Positions 24,945 to 35,570 of a stretch of DNA of 64,000 nucleotides are shown here, piece by piece. Origin of the DNA: Pseudochryseolinea flava. GTDB lineage: Bacteria; Bacteroidota; Bacteroidia; Cytophagales; Cyclobacteriaceae. The first letter of the stretch is position 1, and the number at the start of each line of letters is the position of its first letter. A program made the translations under genes and the position numbers. The notes beneath the pieces were generated by a model that had not been told where the DNA came from, searched no databases, and saw only the letters and a list, made by a program, of their open reading frames with translations. The stretch lies in contig NZ_QMFY01000001.1 in NCBI RefSeq assembly GCF_003286915.1, positions 372,001 to 436,000 of the forward strand, in the 5' to 3' direction.

Positions 24945-25733
24945 ATGATTCTGAAACCGTTGGCTATCATCTTTCTACTATCGCCCCATGTCGTGTCGGC
25001 ACAAATTGACGTTGACCTTGAAAAAAACATGGGATCCATCTCAATTGACTTCGGGATAGCCCATACACGTACCATCAACGAAGGGCTCGCGTTTGACAAC
25101 TTTTTATTCGCTGGCAACGGCATTCCTGTTTCTATTCAATACGCAAATACAAATTCCCATCGACGCACCCGTGCATCATTCAAAGTTCTTCAATCAAACC
25201 TAAAGGCAAAACCTGACATTCCTGCCACACTTCTTCACGGTGCAATCAAGATCGATCACGTCCGTTCAATCACGCATTATCGAATCGCTAATCGGCAAAT
25301 CAATCTCATGCTTGGCGCAAAGTTCAGCACCGACGTAAATTATTTTGAATCTCCGGCGCTGGACAATGAAGACGTTCTTACCATCAATGCACTGCACCTT
25401 GAAATCGTAAATACGATCGCACTTCCGAAGTCAAAATTGCTTACCGTTCAACTATCAATTCCAACGGTCGGTCTATGCAACAGAATCATACTTGATGGTG
25501 GGCTCCATGAACCTCAAAAAGAAAATGAAAATGTACTCGACGTTCTATTTCGCGACAGCGAACTCTGTTTCGCCAATACATATTCTCTAGAGATCGCGTA
25601 TCAACATCCGCTGACAAGATTGACCCGATGGTCAACAATATATCAATTTGGCTATATCAGGAATAATACAATCGAAGCCGCACGGCTTTATCGAAACGAA
25701 ATCAGAACAGGATTCACTTTTAATTTCCGATAA
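24945..25733 (+). CDS. Secreted, probably outer-membrane beta-barrel, hypothetical protein
   Basis: 262 residues: signal peptide ending VVSAQ, then amphipathic beta strands with alternating pattern (QINLMLGAKFSTDVNYF; STIYQFGYIRNN) and a C-terminus ending in aromatic FTFNFR, as in outer-membrane barrels. No family recognised. Its stop overlaps the start of the following serine hydrolase gene (TAATG), so the two are translationally coupled. Confidence 0.65.
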   Translation: MILKPLAIIFLLSPHVVSAQIDVDLEKNMGSISIDFGIAHTRTINEGLAFDNFLFAGNGIPVSIQYANTNSHRRTRASFKVLQSNLKAKPDIPATLLHGAIKIDHVRSITHYRIANRQINLMLGAKFSTDVNYFESPALDNEDVLTINALHLEIVNTIALPKSKLLTVQLSIPTVGLCNRIILDGGLHEPQKENENVLDVLFRDSELCFANTYSLEIAYQHPLTRLTRWSTIYQFGYIRNNTIEAARLYRNEIRTGFTFNFR

Positions 25734-26848
25734 TGAAAATTATCTCAATTGCATTCATAAGCGTTATTGCGTTCACATCTTGCGACTCGGTGCTGCTTGG
25801 CGATGATGACGGCGTTCCCTCACGCGAAGAAAATCTCGCAACCCCGCCGTTTTTGCAGGATGGCTTAGCCGTGGCATCGATGGATGATGAAGGAGTCGAC
25901 GGTCAGCGGATTCGAGAATTGATTGCACAATTGCAAACAGATTCGCGCAACATTCATAGCATTCTCATCCTTAAAAACAACAAACTTGTCGTAGAGAGCT
26001 ATTTCGGCGGATGGCACCGAAATAGATTTCAAAGTCTGCGGTCAGCCACGAAAAGCGTAACCTCCGCATTGATTGGAATTGCCATTGATCAAAACTATCT
26101 AAAAAACGACGAAGTCAAGATATTCGACATCTTCTCTGAGTATGGCGATCTAAGAACTGAAGCGAAAGAAACGATTCAGCTCAATCACATTCTCAGTATG
26201 TCGGCAGGACTACAGTGGGACCAAACGCGTTTTCCTGATGACGATCCTCGAAACGATGAAGCAAAACTTAGCGAAAGCGACGATGGGTTTCGCTACACAC
26301 TTGAGAAAAAATACGTCGCTACACCCGGAACGCTTTTCAATTATAGCAGTGGTAACTCTGATTTGCTCGCCGGTGTTATACACCACACATCTGGATCATA
26401 TGCGCACGAATTTGCAGAGAGATTTCTTTTTGCTCCACTACAAATCGACGACTATGGATGGCGCATGAACAGAAATGGTCATCCCAATGCTGGTTTTGGT
26501 TTACATCTCTACCCACGCGACATCATGAAGATAGGTAAACTATTTCTTGATAGTGGAGCATGGAATGGTCGACAAATTATTTCGAAAGCATGGATCAAAA
26601 AATCTACTTCAAAGCAAATCGCGTATCCACAAGATCCAAAACAGTTCTACGGTTATCAGTGGTGGATCCGCGAATGGTCGATACAAGGTGAGATTTTTTA
26701 CACATTTCAAGCACAGGGTAACGGCGGTCAAGTTCTTTGTATTATCCCCGAAAAGCGCGCAGTAATTTTACTAACAGGAGGAAACTATGGTGAAAGGAGT
26801 CAAGTGCCTTATGCGCTGCTGCGAACGCACTTGCTTCCAGCCTTGTAA
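25733..26848 (+). CDS. Serine hydrolase lipoprotein (class C beta-lactamase family)
   Basis: 371 residues. Lipobox IAFTSC with an acidic tail. The SxxK motif is SATK in LRSATKSVTSALIGIAIDQN, the YxS/N motif is YSSGNSD, and a late GNGGQ stands at the KTG-equivalent. Such proteins are penicillin-binding-protein-like esterases or peptidases rather than true beta-lactamases. It shares a 1-bp overlap with the barrel-like gene upstream, indicating an envelope unit. Confidence 0.88.
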   Translation: MKIISIAFISVIAFTSCDSVLLGDDDGVPSREENLATPPFLQDGLAVASMDDEGVDGQRIRELIAQLQTDSRNIHSILILKNNKLVVESYFGGWHRNRFQSLRSATKSVTSALIGIAIDQNYLKNDEVKIFDIFSEYGDLRTEAKETIQLNHILSMSAGLQWDQTRFPDDDPRNDEAKLSESDDGFRYTLEKKYVATPGTLFNYSSGNSDLLAGVIHHTSGSYAHEFAERFLFAPLQIDDYGWRMNRNGHPNAGFGLHLYPRDIMKIGKLFLDSGAWNGRQIISKAWIKKSTSKQIAYPQDPKQFYGYQWWIREWSIQGEIFYTFQAQGNGGQVLCIIPEKRAVILLTGGNYGERSQVPYALLRTHLLPAL

Positions 26849-26858
26849 GAAGAAAAAA

Positions 26859-27503
26859 TTATATCAGTAGCAATACCGAAAAAAAATGTGAGACGGTTCC
26901 TGCGAGAACAAACAAATGCCAAATGCTATGGTAATATCGTTTTTGATCTTTCAAAAAGAAGTATGTGCCCATCGTATAAAAGGCGCCACCTGCCATTAAC
27001 AAAATAAAAGTCCAAAACGGAACGGCATCATACAGTGGTTTAATTGCAGGGAGAATAATCCACCCCATCATTACATAAAGGAACGTCGAAAGCTTTTCAT
27101 ATTTCCCTGTATGAAACGCTTTGACAACAATTCCAGCTGCGGCGCATGACCATACAATTCCTAATACAGTCCATCCAATCCAGTTGTTCAACACCGTAAG
27201 ACAAAATGGTGTATACGTTCCGGCAATGAGCAAGAAAATTGACATGTGATCAAATTTTCTAAAGAGGTGTTTAGCACGATCATTCGTAAGTGCGTGATAG
27301 AGTGTCGACGACATGTAAAGAATAATCATGGTCGCACCGAATATTGAGAAACCGGCAACGTGCCACGCGGTTCCATGAATAGCACTGACCACGATGAGCA
27401 ACACGAGCGCTGCAATAGAAAATAGGGCACCGATACCGTGGCTAATCGCATTCGCTATTTCTTGGCGGGTATCGAATATACTTGAAGGTGTCGTGGCGTT
27501 CAT
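26859..27503 (-). CDS. Hemolysin III / YqfA (PAQR-like) membrane protein
   Basis: About 214 residues from Met 27503 (MNATTPSSIF). Seven hydrophobic helices with family motifs: EIANAISHGIGALFSIAA, MSSTLYHAL, FRKFDHMSIFLLIAGTYTPF, a C-terminal YHSIWHLFVLAGTVSHF. The conserved Ser/His/Asp set corresponds to the metal site of PAQR-superfamily hydrolases. It converges with the serine hydrolase gene and is divergent from a 7TM-AraC gene. Confidence 0.92.
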   Translation of the reverse strand: MNATTPSSIFDTRQEIANAISHGIGALFSIAALVLLIVVSAIHGTAWHVAGFSIFGATMIILYMSSTLYHALTNDRAKHLFRKFDHMSIFLLIAGTYTPFCLTVLNNWIGWTVLGIVWSCAAAGIVVKAFHTGKYEKLSTFLYVMMGWIILPAIKPLYDAVPFWTFILLMAGGAFYTMGTYFFLKDQKRYYHSIWHLFVLAGTVSHFFSVLLLI

Positions 27504-27605
27504 ATTGCTTTGAACGCAAATCAAATCGAATTAGTGCCACGAGACAAAACATTTATAGGCCCTTTGGCATTGTCTTTGATATTTTCAGATACCGACCACC
27601 AACCT

Positions 27606-28751
27606 ATGCAACTTAATTTCACTTGGATAAACCTGCTCATTCTTTTTGGCGCGCTCCAAGCGCTCATATTCACAATCGTCCTGCTATTTCAGAAACGACA
27701 TCCCGGTCATAAATTTCTCGCGGCGTTCGTCTTTGCTTTTGCCTACAATGGTTTTGAAACATTTAACTGGAGTTCCGGCCTTGACCAACACTTTCTCTTC
27801 TTCGACATGTTTGGATTCATCGTCATCTATTTGATCGGGCCCAGTTTATACTTGTATGTTTGCAAACTAGTCGATGCAGAAATTTACTTTTCGAGGAAGC
27901 AAATATTCCTGCACTATTCAATCCCACTGTTTCAGTTCGTCTCCCGTCTCGGAATTATTGCATATCACATCTTGTGGATCAATAAAATTATCATAAGCGA
28001 CGTAACATCGATGCAGCTAGTGAATATCGTTTGGTTTTACGCAGAGCCACTCAGTGTAATCGTGTTTGTATCTTACTATGTAGTAACAATCTTAAAGTTT
28101 AAAAAATACAAACAAAATCATGCAGCAAAGCTGAACACAAAGGAAAAGCAGATCACATCAAATTGGATCATGTCATTAATGATAAGCATGGGCATCCTTG
28201 CGGTAGCCTGGCCTATTACAGTTCTTGCGCCTGATGTATTCGAAGTTTCATTCGGCTCGCACTATTACCCGATAGAACTTGCTCTGGTCGTGTTTAGTTA
28301 TTGGATCGTTTTCTACGGATTTCACAAGGTAAAAATGATCTCGTCAAAATTAACGACAGCGGCGCGTTCGAATGCCGTCGATGATAACAAAGTAGCGGCC
28401 TACCTATCGCGGTTGATTAACTGTATGGAAGTGGAAAAGCTTTACCTCGATCCGGACCTTACCATCCATAAGGTCTCGTCTCATACGGGTATCCATGTGA
28501 AAATAATTTCTACCGTGCTCAACCAACATAGCCAAGTCAATTTCAACGATTTTGTTAACAGTTACCGTGTAAAGGATGTACGTGATCGCCTTATCAATCC
28601 CGACAATCAACATTTAACGATTTCAGGAATGGCAATTGACGCGGGATTCAATTCCCAAGCGACTTTTCAGCGGGTATTTAAAAGCACGACAGGTATGACG
28701 CCTCGTGAATACATGATTTCGCACGCAGCAAAAACCACTCACATCGCATAA
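27606..28751 (+). CDS. AraC-family regulator with N-terminal membrane domain
   Basis: I choose ATG 27606 (MQLNFTWINLLILF), where the first membrane helix starts; a longer start at 27510 would overlap the leader of the divergent gene. About 381 residues: six or seven helices (through VVFSYWIVFYGF), then an AraC DNA-binding domain (LTIHKVSSHTGIHVKIISTV, MAIDAGFNSQATFQRVFKST, TGMTPREYM). Membrane-anchored AraC proteins of this kind are common in Bacteroidota and sense envelope signals. The M1 peptidase gene follows by 73 bp. Confidence 0.85.
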   Translation: MQLNFTWINLLILFGALQALIFTIVLLFQKRHPGHKFLAAFVFAFAYNGFETFNWSSGLDQHFLFFDMFGFIVIYLIGPSLYLYVCKLVDAEIYFSRKQIFLHYSIPLFQFVSRLGIIAYHILWINKIIISDVTSMQLVNIVWFYAEPLSVIVFVSYYVVTILKFKKYKQNHAAKLNTKEKQITSNWIMSLMISMGILAVAWPITVLAPDVFEVSFGSHYYPIELALVVFSYWIVFYGFHKVKMISSKLTTAARSNAVDDNKVAAYLSRLINCMEVEKLYLDPDLTIHKVSSHTGIHVKIISTVLNQHSQVNFNDFVNSYRVKDVRDRLINPDNQHLTISGMAIDAGFNSQATFQRVFKSTTGMTPREYMISHAAKTTHIA

Positions 28752-28758
28752 AACTTCC

Positions 28759-28778
28759 TCTCAAATCATGATTTGAGA
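28759..28778. promoter_or_regulatory. 20-bp perfect palindrome before the M1 peptidase gene
   Basis: TCTCAAATCATGATTTGAGA is self-complementary without a loop. It lies 8 bp after the AraC stop and 46 bp before the peptidase start, so it is a good candidate operator. It lacks a T-run and is a poor terminator. Confidence 0.5.
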
Positions 28779-28824
28779 AGATTTACAATCAGCCAGTACG
28801 GTTCTTTGGTTCAAAAAAAATCAA

Positions 28825-31695
28825 ATGAAACGTATCATTATTTTATGCCTCATTGCTTTCGTCTGTAGCCGCTCGATGTACGGGCAAGAAAAATATGTAA
28901 CGATAACAGGTCGTATTCTTGATGCGCAAACAAAAAAAGGACTTCCCTTCGCGAATTTGTATTTGAAGAAGTCCGGCGCAGGAACAGCAACGAACGCCGA
29001 AGGGGAATTTGTTTTCAAAATCCAACAATCGGACTTACCGGATACATTGCAAATCTCTTGCATCGGCTACACAACGCTTAATACCACCCAACATGTAGAC
29101 AGGCAAACATTGAACATCGAACTTCAACCCGCAGTGGTAACGTTAGCCGCGGTCAACGTAAATGTGCAATCAGGACTTGACATTATCAAAGACGCGTTGC
29201 AGCACATACCACAAAATTATGACACTTCCGCCGTTCAATTCACTGCATTTTACCGCGAGCAAATTGTATTGGGAGATTTCGAACTAAATTTCAACGAAGC
29301 AGTTTTGGACATATACAGGCCATTCAAAGCAAGTGAAAAATTAAACGATCAAATTCGCATTTTAAAAGGCCGAAAGAAATCTATCGACTTTGGGAAAGAA
29401 GCTCAACTATACTATTGGATCAGTGGAATTTCAAATGGCGCGCGCGGGAGCCTATCTGAAGACTTAATCAAATATCGCGAAGCAAAAAACAGCCCATTCA
29501 ATCCTAGCAACTTTCGTCACTACGACTATGATTATGTCGAGACAATAAATGAAGGTACGAGAAATATCATCGTGATCGACATTGTGCCAAAGCCAAAAGC
29601 CAGAAAGGGATACCTCCGTACAAAAGTATTTCTCGATGAGAAGTCTTTGGCAGTGATGCGCTATAATTTTGAGTTGACATCGCGCGGCCGACGAATGGTG
29701 AGTCGTAAAGATAAAGGTGTTGCTTACGCGATCATGTCGAAAGTAGTTGGCGCCTCACTTGAATACGATAAATTTCAATACACTATTGCTTATCAGGAGC
29801 ATCAAGGAAAATGGTATCTAAACCGCGTGACACGTCATTGGGAAATGTTGGTTGACAGTAGACGAAGAGGATGGCAAGATCGTTTGTGGCGCGCAGACAT
29901 GGACCTGATCATGACTGATTTAAAGACGGAAAATCCCGAACCCATTACTACAGGAGACATTGGCAAGCTTGAAGGCTCGATGAAATCTTTTATTGGGTCT
30001 GACTTCGATGAAAAATTCTGGGAAAATTACAATTACATCAAATCAGAGAAGATGGATTCCATTCGAAGAAACGACATCGGACGTCTACCTAACGTAGACT
30101 CGACAAAACAACACAGCAAACCAATTTCAAATCGCATCAACGGTTTTACACGCGCAGATACATTACGTGGGAAACTTACACCCATGCGAACATGTTATGA
30201 CGTAAATTTCTATCACCTTGACGTTGTAATTGATCTTGACGAGCATGCTGTGAAAGGTAGTAACACAATTCGGTTCAAAACCATCACACCATTCACCCGT
30301 ATGCAGATCGACCTATATGAAAACATGAAGATCAATCGTATCGAGCACAGGGGTAAAACACTTGCTTTCGAAAGAGCATACAATGCAGTGTTCGTTGACT
30401 TCCCAAAACCATTTACAATCGGAGAACAATCTGAGATCACGGTCTATTACGAAGGAATTCCACAAGTTCCTGATTTTAATATTCCGATGCATGGAGGCAT
30501 TTTATGGGATCAAGATTCGTTGGGAAATCCGTGGCTGCAAGTCGTATGTCAAGGATCTGGCGCAAGTCTGTGGTGGCCAAACAAAGATCATCAATCAGAT
30601 GAGCCCGACAGCATGAAGATATGGATCACCGTTCCAGCGGAGTTCACAGAAATTTCTAACGGTAGGCTTATACGCAAAAGCCCTATGCCGAATAACCACA
30701 CCCGCTACGAATGGTTTGTGAGCTATCCTATTAATAATTACAACGCCACCTTCAGCATTGGTAAATATGTGCACTTCTCCGATCATTATATTAGTGGCGA
30801 CACCCTCACCATCGACTACTATGTGATGCCTTACAATCTAACGCGAGCAAAAAGAATGTTTAAGCAGGTTATACCGATGTTGAGAACATTCGAAAAATAT
30901 TTCGGAAAATATCCATTCCCACGTGATGGGTTTACGCTGGTTGAAAGTCTTTATCCAATGGAGCACCAAAGCGGTGTATGCATCGGAAAAATTACCGCAG
31001 AAAATTCTTCGGATACACATCCACTGATGTGGCATGAATCTGCGCACGAGTGGTGGGGTAATGCCATCACAACGAAAGATATTGCCGACATGTGGATTCA
31101 TGAAGCGTTTGCAACGTATGCCGAAACGATCATCATTGAGGATTGGTTCGGAAGAGAAGACGCGAACGTTTCAATGCTCGATCAAATGGATGCCGTGATT
31201 GGAGAGGAACCTGTAACAGGTGTATACGGTGTAAATCATATCCACTACAACATTGGCGATATGTATAGCAAAGCGAGCTTGATGCTTCACACGTTTCGAA
31301 ATATCCTGGACAATGACAGTAGATGGATTAGATTGCTTCACGGTATCATGGACCGTTTTAAATACAAGACTATTACTGCACAAGAACTCATTACCTTTAT
31401 CAACCAAGAAACAAAGACAGATTACACCTATTTTTTCGATCAGTACCTCCATTTTGTGGACATCCCTCGATTACAAATTGAGCTAAAGGAAATCGGTAAC
31501 AACCTACAAGTGAAGTACCGATGGGAGGCTGACGTGAAGAACTTTCGCATGCCCGTAAAAGCGACTCAGGCTGAAGGACGTTTTGCATTCATCTTCCCGA
31601 CACCTGAATGGAAAACCATGACATTGAAGAATGTGGGACTTGAAGAGTTCGATGTTGACGACGAGAACTTTTACATCGATGTGCATATAGAATAG
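28825..31695 (+). CDS. M1-family metallopeptidase with carboxypeptidase-regulatory-like domain
   Basis: 956 residues. Signal peptide (IAFVCSRSMYGQ), a CarboxypepD_reg-like domain (about 25-115: ITGRILDAQTKKGLPFANLY), a long central region as in DUF5686-type proteins (FTAFYREQIVLGDFELNF), then the M1 part: YPMEHQSG in place of GAMEN, zinc motif HESAHEWW (His737, Glu738, His741) and third ligand Glu760 in WIHEAF. It likely cleaves peptides at the cell surface or periplasm. The fusion is about 350 residues longer than a plain M1 enzyme. Confidence 0.9.
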   Translation: MKRIIILCLIAFVCSRSMYGQEKYVTITGRILDAQTKKGLPFANLYLKKSGAGTATNAEGEFVFKIQQSDLPDTLQISCIGYTTLNTTQHVDRQTLNIELQPAVVTLAAVNVNVQSGLDIIKDALQHIPQNYDTSAVQFTAFYREQIVLGDFELNFNEAVLDIYRPFKASEKLNDQIRILKGRKKSIDFGKEAQLYYWISGISNGARGSLSEDLIKYREAKNSPFNPSNFRHYDYDYVETINEGTRNIIVIDIVPKPKARKGYLRTKVFLDEKSLAVMRYNFELTSRGRRMVSRKDKGVAYAIMSKVVGASLEYDKFQYTIAYQEHQGKWYLNRVTRHWEMLVDSRRRGWQDRLWRADMDLIMTDLKTENPEPITTGDIGKLEGSMKSFIGSDFDEKFWENYNYIKSEKMDSIRRNDIGRLPNVDSTKQHSKPISNRINGFTRADTLRGKLTPMRTCYDVNFYHLDVVIDLDEHAVKGSNTIRFKTITPFTRMQIDLYENMKINRIEHRGKTLAFERAYNAVFVDFPKPFTIGEQSEITVYYEGIPQVPDFNIPMHGGILWDQDSLGNPWLQVVCQGSGASLWWPNKDHQSDEPDSMKIWITVPAEFTEISNGRLIRKSPMPNNHTRYEWFVSYPINNYNATFSIGKYVHFSDHYISGDTLTIDYYVMPYNLTRAKRMFKQVIPMLRTFEKYFGKYPFPRDGFTLVESLYPMEHQSGVCIGKITAENSSDTHPLMWHESAHEWWGNAITTKDIADMWIHEAFATYAETIIIEDWFGREDANVSMLDQMDAVIGEEPVTGVYGVNHIHYNIGDMYSKASLMLHTFRNILDNDSRWIRLLHGIMDRFKYKTITAQELITFINQETKTDYTYFFDQYLHFVDIPRLQIELKEIGNNLQVKYRWEADVKNFRMPVKATQAEGRFAFIFPTPEWKTMTLKNVGLEEFDVDDENFYIDVHIE

Positions 31696-31769
31696 TTCGC
31701 ATCAATTCATAGCTTACTATCGTCATGAACAAAATGTAAATAGCCAGTTGTCTTCCGCGAAGGACAACG

Positions 31770-32079
31770 TTGAAGTCGCTGTTTATAATACTGGTTGAAA
31801 TTATCTTATTGATTGGTTCCGCTTTCCTTATTGGCAAGCTACCTCATTGAGGACCATACGCTAAAAATGGGTTTTACCCTTCCGTTAGGTTTTATCTTGT
31901 TGGCAGGTAGCAAAATGCTCAACGATCTGCAACGATTGAACGTTCTAAACCCTACGGTCGCACCTAAAGAATTGCACTTCGAAAACTATGGTTTGCCTGA
32001 GCGCGAGAAGGATCCACGCCGCAAGGGAACTAACAAATTGCCGTCTTTTCATGTCGTTTTATACGGCAGCAACGCTTAA
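31770..32079 (+). pseudogene. Possible frameshifted small membrane-protein gene
   Basis: From TTG 31770 one frame encodes KSLFIILVEIILLIGSAFLI and stops at about 31849; the frame shifted by one base continues with SYLIEDHTLKMGFTLPLGFI and a polar tail rich in Pro and charge, ending at TAA 32077-32079. Together they would form a two-helix protein of about 100 residues. No family recognised. If no frameshift exists, only the second frame (ATG 31867) would be translated. Confidence 0.35.
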
Positions 32080-32209
32080 TAGTTTGAGTACACTCCGTCG
32101 CGATATGATATTGACGCCAACTTTTCTGAAAAGTCAATGACTCAAATGTTGATTTTTTTCTCACTACTGCCGTAAAAAATGTACCTTCATAATCCCAAAT
32201 ATTTGCACC

Positions 32210-34672
32210 GTGCGTAAGTTATTTCCTAAGCTCATTAATGTTGGCGTAACGCACGCCACGTCTATACGTCAGAGACGCAACATTCAATTGACCAACTTTA
32301 TTGCGTTGGGTTTGATTAGCTGTATGATCCTTATCATCATATTTCGCTACCTCAACGGTGAGTTGCAAAATTGGTTTTTCTTCCCCTTAATTTTCGAAAC
32401 GATCTTATTCGCCGTGTTGATCCTGCTTAATCACGTCGGCGCTACCACCGTAAGCCGCATATTGATTTGTTGGGCCCCTGCCATGATTCTTTTAATCGAT
32501 GTCAAAATTCTATTCACTCATCTTCGAGTAGCAGAAAGTTCTCAGTATGTCGGATTGCGATTATTCCAAGTAGCATTTTCTTTTTTTCCGTTCTTGGTTT
32601 TTAATCTTTCGGAAAGAATACTGTTAACCATCGCAGCTTCTGTTCCGGCATTTTGCGCCATCTTCTACGACAAAATTTTAGAGGCATTGGGTGTAGGATA
32701 TACGCAGGTGGGGCTTCATGAAACATCCTACTACTACAACAATTTCCGAACGATATTATCGCTCTCTCTGATTGCGGCTGCATTCATCTTTCTAAAACAA
32801 CTTTTGGAGCGACAGGAAAGAAGAAACGAACATCTCATTCAAGAACTTGCGGTAAAGAACTTAGAACTACAGCGAAGCACAGAACGAGAATTGAAAAGAG
32901 CTTATGATCGCTTGAGTTTCCATATCAACAACACGCCGCTGGCGGTCATTGAACGTGATAAAAACTTTAACATCATCTTTTGGAATCGTCGCGCACAAGA
33001 TTTGTTCGGATGGTCCGCCGATGAAGTGATGGGAAAACGACCAATGGACTTTCTCATTGACACACGTGACTTGGATTTTTCCATGCGTGCGATGATGGCG
33101 GCCATCGACACAAAAAGCGAGGCCGATCTTATGGAATTACGAACCGTGACCAAGTCGGGTGAGGTGAAAAATTGTTTGTGGTATTATTCTTTCCTACGTG
33201 ACGAATCCGGCGAGCTCGAAACGATACTCTCGTTCGCAAGTGACATCACAGCACAACGAAGTGCAAACTATTCATTAAACGAAAGAATAAAAGAACTTCG
33301 CACCTTATATAGTGTCAGCCAACTATTAACCACATCTGGTAAATCTATGCCAGAAGTATTCGCGACATTTCCCGCACTGCTTCCGAATGGATGGCAATAT
33401 CCGGAACTCTGCGCCGCACGGCTTACCGTATTCGACCAGTATTTCGAAACTGCAAATTTTGAAGACACACGCTTTCAACAATCGGGTGTGATCAAGATCG
33501 ATGACCAAGTGATCGGATCGCTACAAATTGTTTATCTCAAAGAAACTCCGAATGAATACGAGGGACCATTCTTTAAGGAAGAACGAGACTTGTTGACGAC
33601 GATTGTACAAATGCTTCAAGTATATATCGAACGTAAAATTGAAGAAGAGCGACTAGAGAAAGAGCGCGCAAACATGCACGCTACGATTAACAACACGGAA
33701 ATCATGATCTGGTCGGTGGATGATAACTTCAAGTTGCTCTCTTACAATGAACCTTTCAAACGATACAACGAAGGTAGATTCAAATTCAAAGTATACACCG
33801 GTATGGATCACCGTAATTACTTTGATGCAGCGCTCGCGAAAAAATGGACAGAGCGTTATATGCGTGCGATGGCAGGCGAAATTGTATCCATAGAAGAAAC
33901 TATTCAGGGAACGGACTATCGATTTTCGCTTAGCCCAATCATAGAGCGTGGAAAAGTCGCAGGCGTGAGTGTTTTTGCTGACGACATCACGAGTAAGAAC
34001 CAACAAAACAAAGCGCTTACCGAAGCAAACAAAAAAATCTCCGAATTGCGGATGATGGCGCTGCGATCGGTAATGAACCCACATTTCATTTTCAACGTAT
34101 TGAGCTCAATTCAATTCTTCATCACTAAGAATGATCAACTCAACGCATTAAATTATCTCACTTCGTTTTCAAAACTTATGCGCACAGTGCTGACGCGCTC
34201 GGTGGCAGAAACCGTATCGGCAAAAGAAGAACTCGACATGCTTCAAGAATACATCTGTCTTGAAATGTTACGCTTCGATGAGAAATTCGATTTTAAAGTA
34301 GAATACGACGAGGAGCTCGACCTTGACTCGTATCAAATTCCATCTTTGCTCATCCAGCCGTATGTGGAGAATGCAATCTTGCACGGCCTGTATAATAAAG
34401 AGTGCGCGGGTATGCTCACTTTGCGTGTGAAAACGGAAGAAGAGTATATTATCTTTGAAGTTGAGGACGACGGTATCGGTAGGGCACTGGCCGCACAAAT
34501 AAAAGCGCGTAATGTCGTTTCTCGAAAATCCATGGGAACACAACTCACCGAAGAGCGCCTGAAATTATTCAATGGGACAGATGAAAATCCCGTGACCTTC
34601 TACGATCTTATGAAAGAAGGTAAAGCTGCCGGCACATTGGCCTGTATAAAAATAAAAGCTCACCTGAACTAA
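32210..34672 (+). CDS. Membrane PAS/GAF-type LytS-family sensor histidine kinase
   Basis: 820 residues from GTG 32210. Six or so membrane helices (about 28-200), a PAS domain (about 235-350, IERDKNFNIIFWNRRAQDLF), a GAF-like region, a second PAS (about 485-605, WSVDDNFKLLSYNEPF), then the His_kinase domain with NPHFIFN (His625) and a HATPase with VENAILHG and VEDDGIGRAL. Partner is the LytTR regulator 1 bp downstream. Ligand unknown. No exact TAnnTTTG element is evident before the start. Confidence 0.9.
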   Translation: MRKLFPKLINVGVTHATSIRQRRNIQLTNFIALGLISCMILIIIFRYLNGELQNWFFFPLIFETILFAVLILLNHVGATTVSRILICWAPAMILLIDVKILFTHLRVAESSQYVGLRLFQVAFSFFPFLVFNLSERILLTIAASVPAFCAIFYDKILEALGVGYTQVGLHETSYYYNNFRTILSLSLIAAAFIFLKQLLERQERRNEHLIQELAVKNLELQRSTERELKRAYDRLSFHINNTPLAVIERDKNFNIIFWNRRAQDLFGWSADEVMGKRPMDFLIDTRDLDFSMRAMMAAIDTKSEADLMELRTVTKSGEVKNCLWYYSFLRDESGELETILSFASDITAQRSANYSLNERIKELRTLYSVSQLLTTSGKSMPEVFATFPALLPNGWQYPELCAARLTVFDQYFETANFEDTRFQQSGVIKIDDQVIGSLQIVYLKETPNEYEGPFFKEERDLLTTIVQMLQVYIERKIEEERLEKERANMHATINNTEIMIWSVDDNFKLLSYNEPFKRYNEGRFKFKVYTGMDHRNYFDAALAKKWTERYMRAMAGEIVSIEETIQGTDYRFSLSPIIERGKVAGVSVFADDITSKNQQNKALTEANKKISELRMMALRSVMNPHFIFNVLSSIQFFITKNDQLNALNYLTSFSKLMRTVLTRSVAETVSAKEELDMLQEYICLEMLRFDEKFDFKVEYDEELDLDSYQIPSLLIQPYVENAILHGLYNKECAGMLTLRVKTEEEYIIFEVEDDGIGRALAAQIKARNVVSRKSMGTQLTEERLKLFNGTDENPVTFYDLMKEGKAAGTLACIKIKAHLN

Positions 34673-34673
34673 T

Positions 34674-35423
34674 ATGCTAACCTGTATCGTCGTCGATGAT
34701 GAATCGAAGAGCCGTGAAAGTCTAAAATCTTTGATTGAAAATTTTTGTGATGACGTCGTCGTAAAAACAACCTGCCAAAATGGGAAAGAAGCCATAGAAG
34801 CAGTTTACATGCATCATCCCGATATTGTATTTCTCGATATTCAGCTGCAGCGCGAGACGGGATTTGATATCCTTGAACGAATCGACAAGATCAATTTCGA
34901 AATCATCTTTACCACAGCATATTCTGAATTTGCTGTGAAGGCATTTAAGTTTTCTGCTATCGATTATCTTTTGAAACCGATTGACATCAACGAACTCAGA
35001 AAGGCTATTGGTAAAGTTCAAAAACGAAAGGTCGGAGAACTCAATCAGCGTATGGAGTTGCTCGTTAACGCCATCCGCGGAAATGCTACACGCCCCTCGC
35101 GACTAGCTATACCTGCGAGTGACGGGTTAGTGTTTGTGAACATCGATCAAATTCTGTACTGTGAAGCATCAGGCAATTACACCAACATTCACTTAGACGA
35201 CAACCGAAAATTTGTTGTCAGTCGCACATTAAAAGAGTATGACGATCTGCTATCGGAACACGACTTCTTTCGCATCCATAATTCATACGTCATCAACCTA
35301 AACGCGATCAAAAAATACATTCGCGGGGAGGGTGGCCAAGTAATCATGATTAACGACAAATCCCTCGATGTATCGAAAGCGAAAAAGAAGGGATTTCTCG
35401 AAAAGATTAAAATGACTGAGTAG
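34674..35423 (+). CDS. LytTR-family response regulator
   Basis: 249 residues: receiver domain with LTCIVVDDESKS, phosphoacceptor Asp55 in VFLDIQL, Lys in LLKPID, and a LytTR DNA-binding domain (about 145-245: LYCEASGNYTNIHL, FRIHNSYVINLNAIKKYIRG). It begins one base after the kinase stop, so the two genes form a two-component pair. Confidence 0.95.
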   Translation: MLTCIVVDDESKSRESLKSLIENFCDDVVVKTTCQNGKEAIEAVYMHHPDIVFLDIQLQRETGFDILERIDKINFEIIFTTAYSEFAVKAFKFSAIDYLLKPIDINELRKAIGKVQKRKVGELNQRMELLVNAIRGNATRPSRLAIPASDGLVFVNIDQILYCEASGNYTNIHLDDNRKFVVSRTLKEYDDLLSEHDFFRIHNSYVINLNAIKKYIRGEGGQVIMINDKSLDVSKAKKKGFLEKIKMTE

Positions 35424-35570
35424 CATTTTAATCGAGATATTCGCCGGTTAATCAATAAAAGCACCCAGTTACTCATTGGAAGTAAGATGGCATCATGGGT
35501 CTGCTATTTTTGAAATAAGCCCATTCTCACGTGTGGACTCTCAATCCCAAGTTGCACCTGCGCGTATTTT

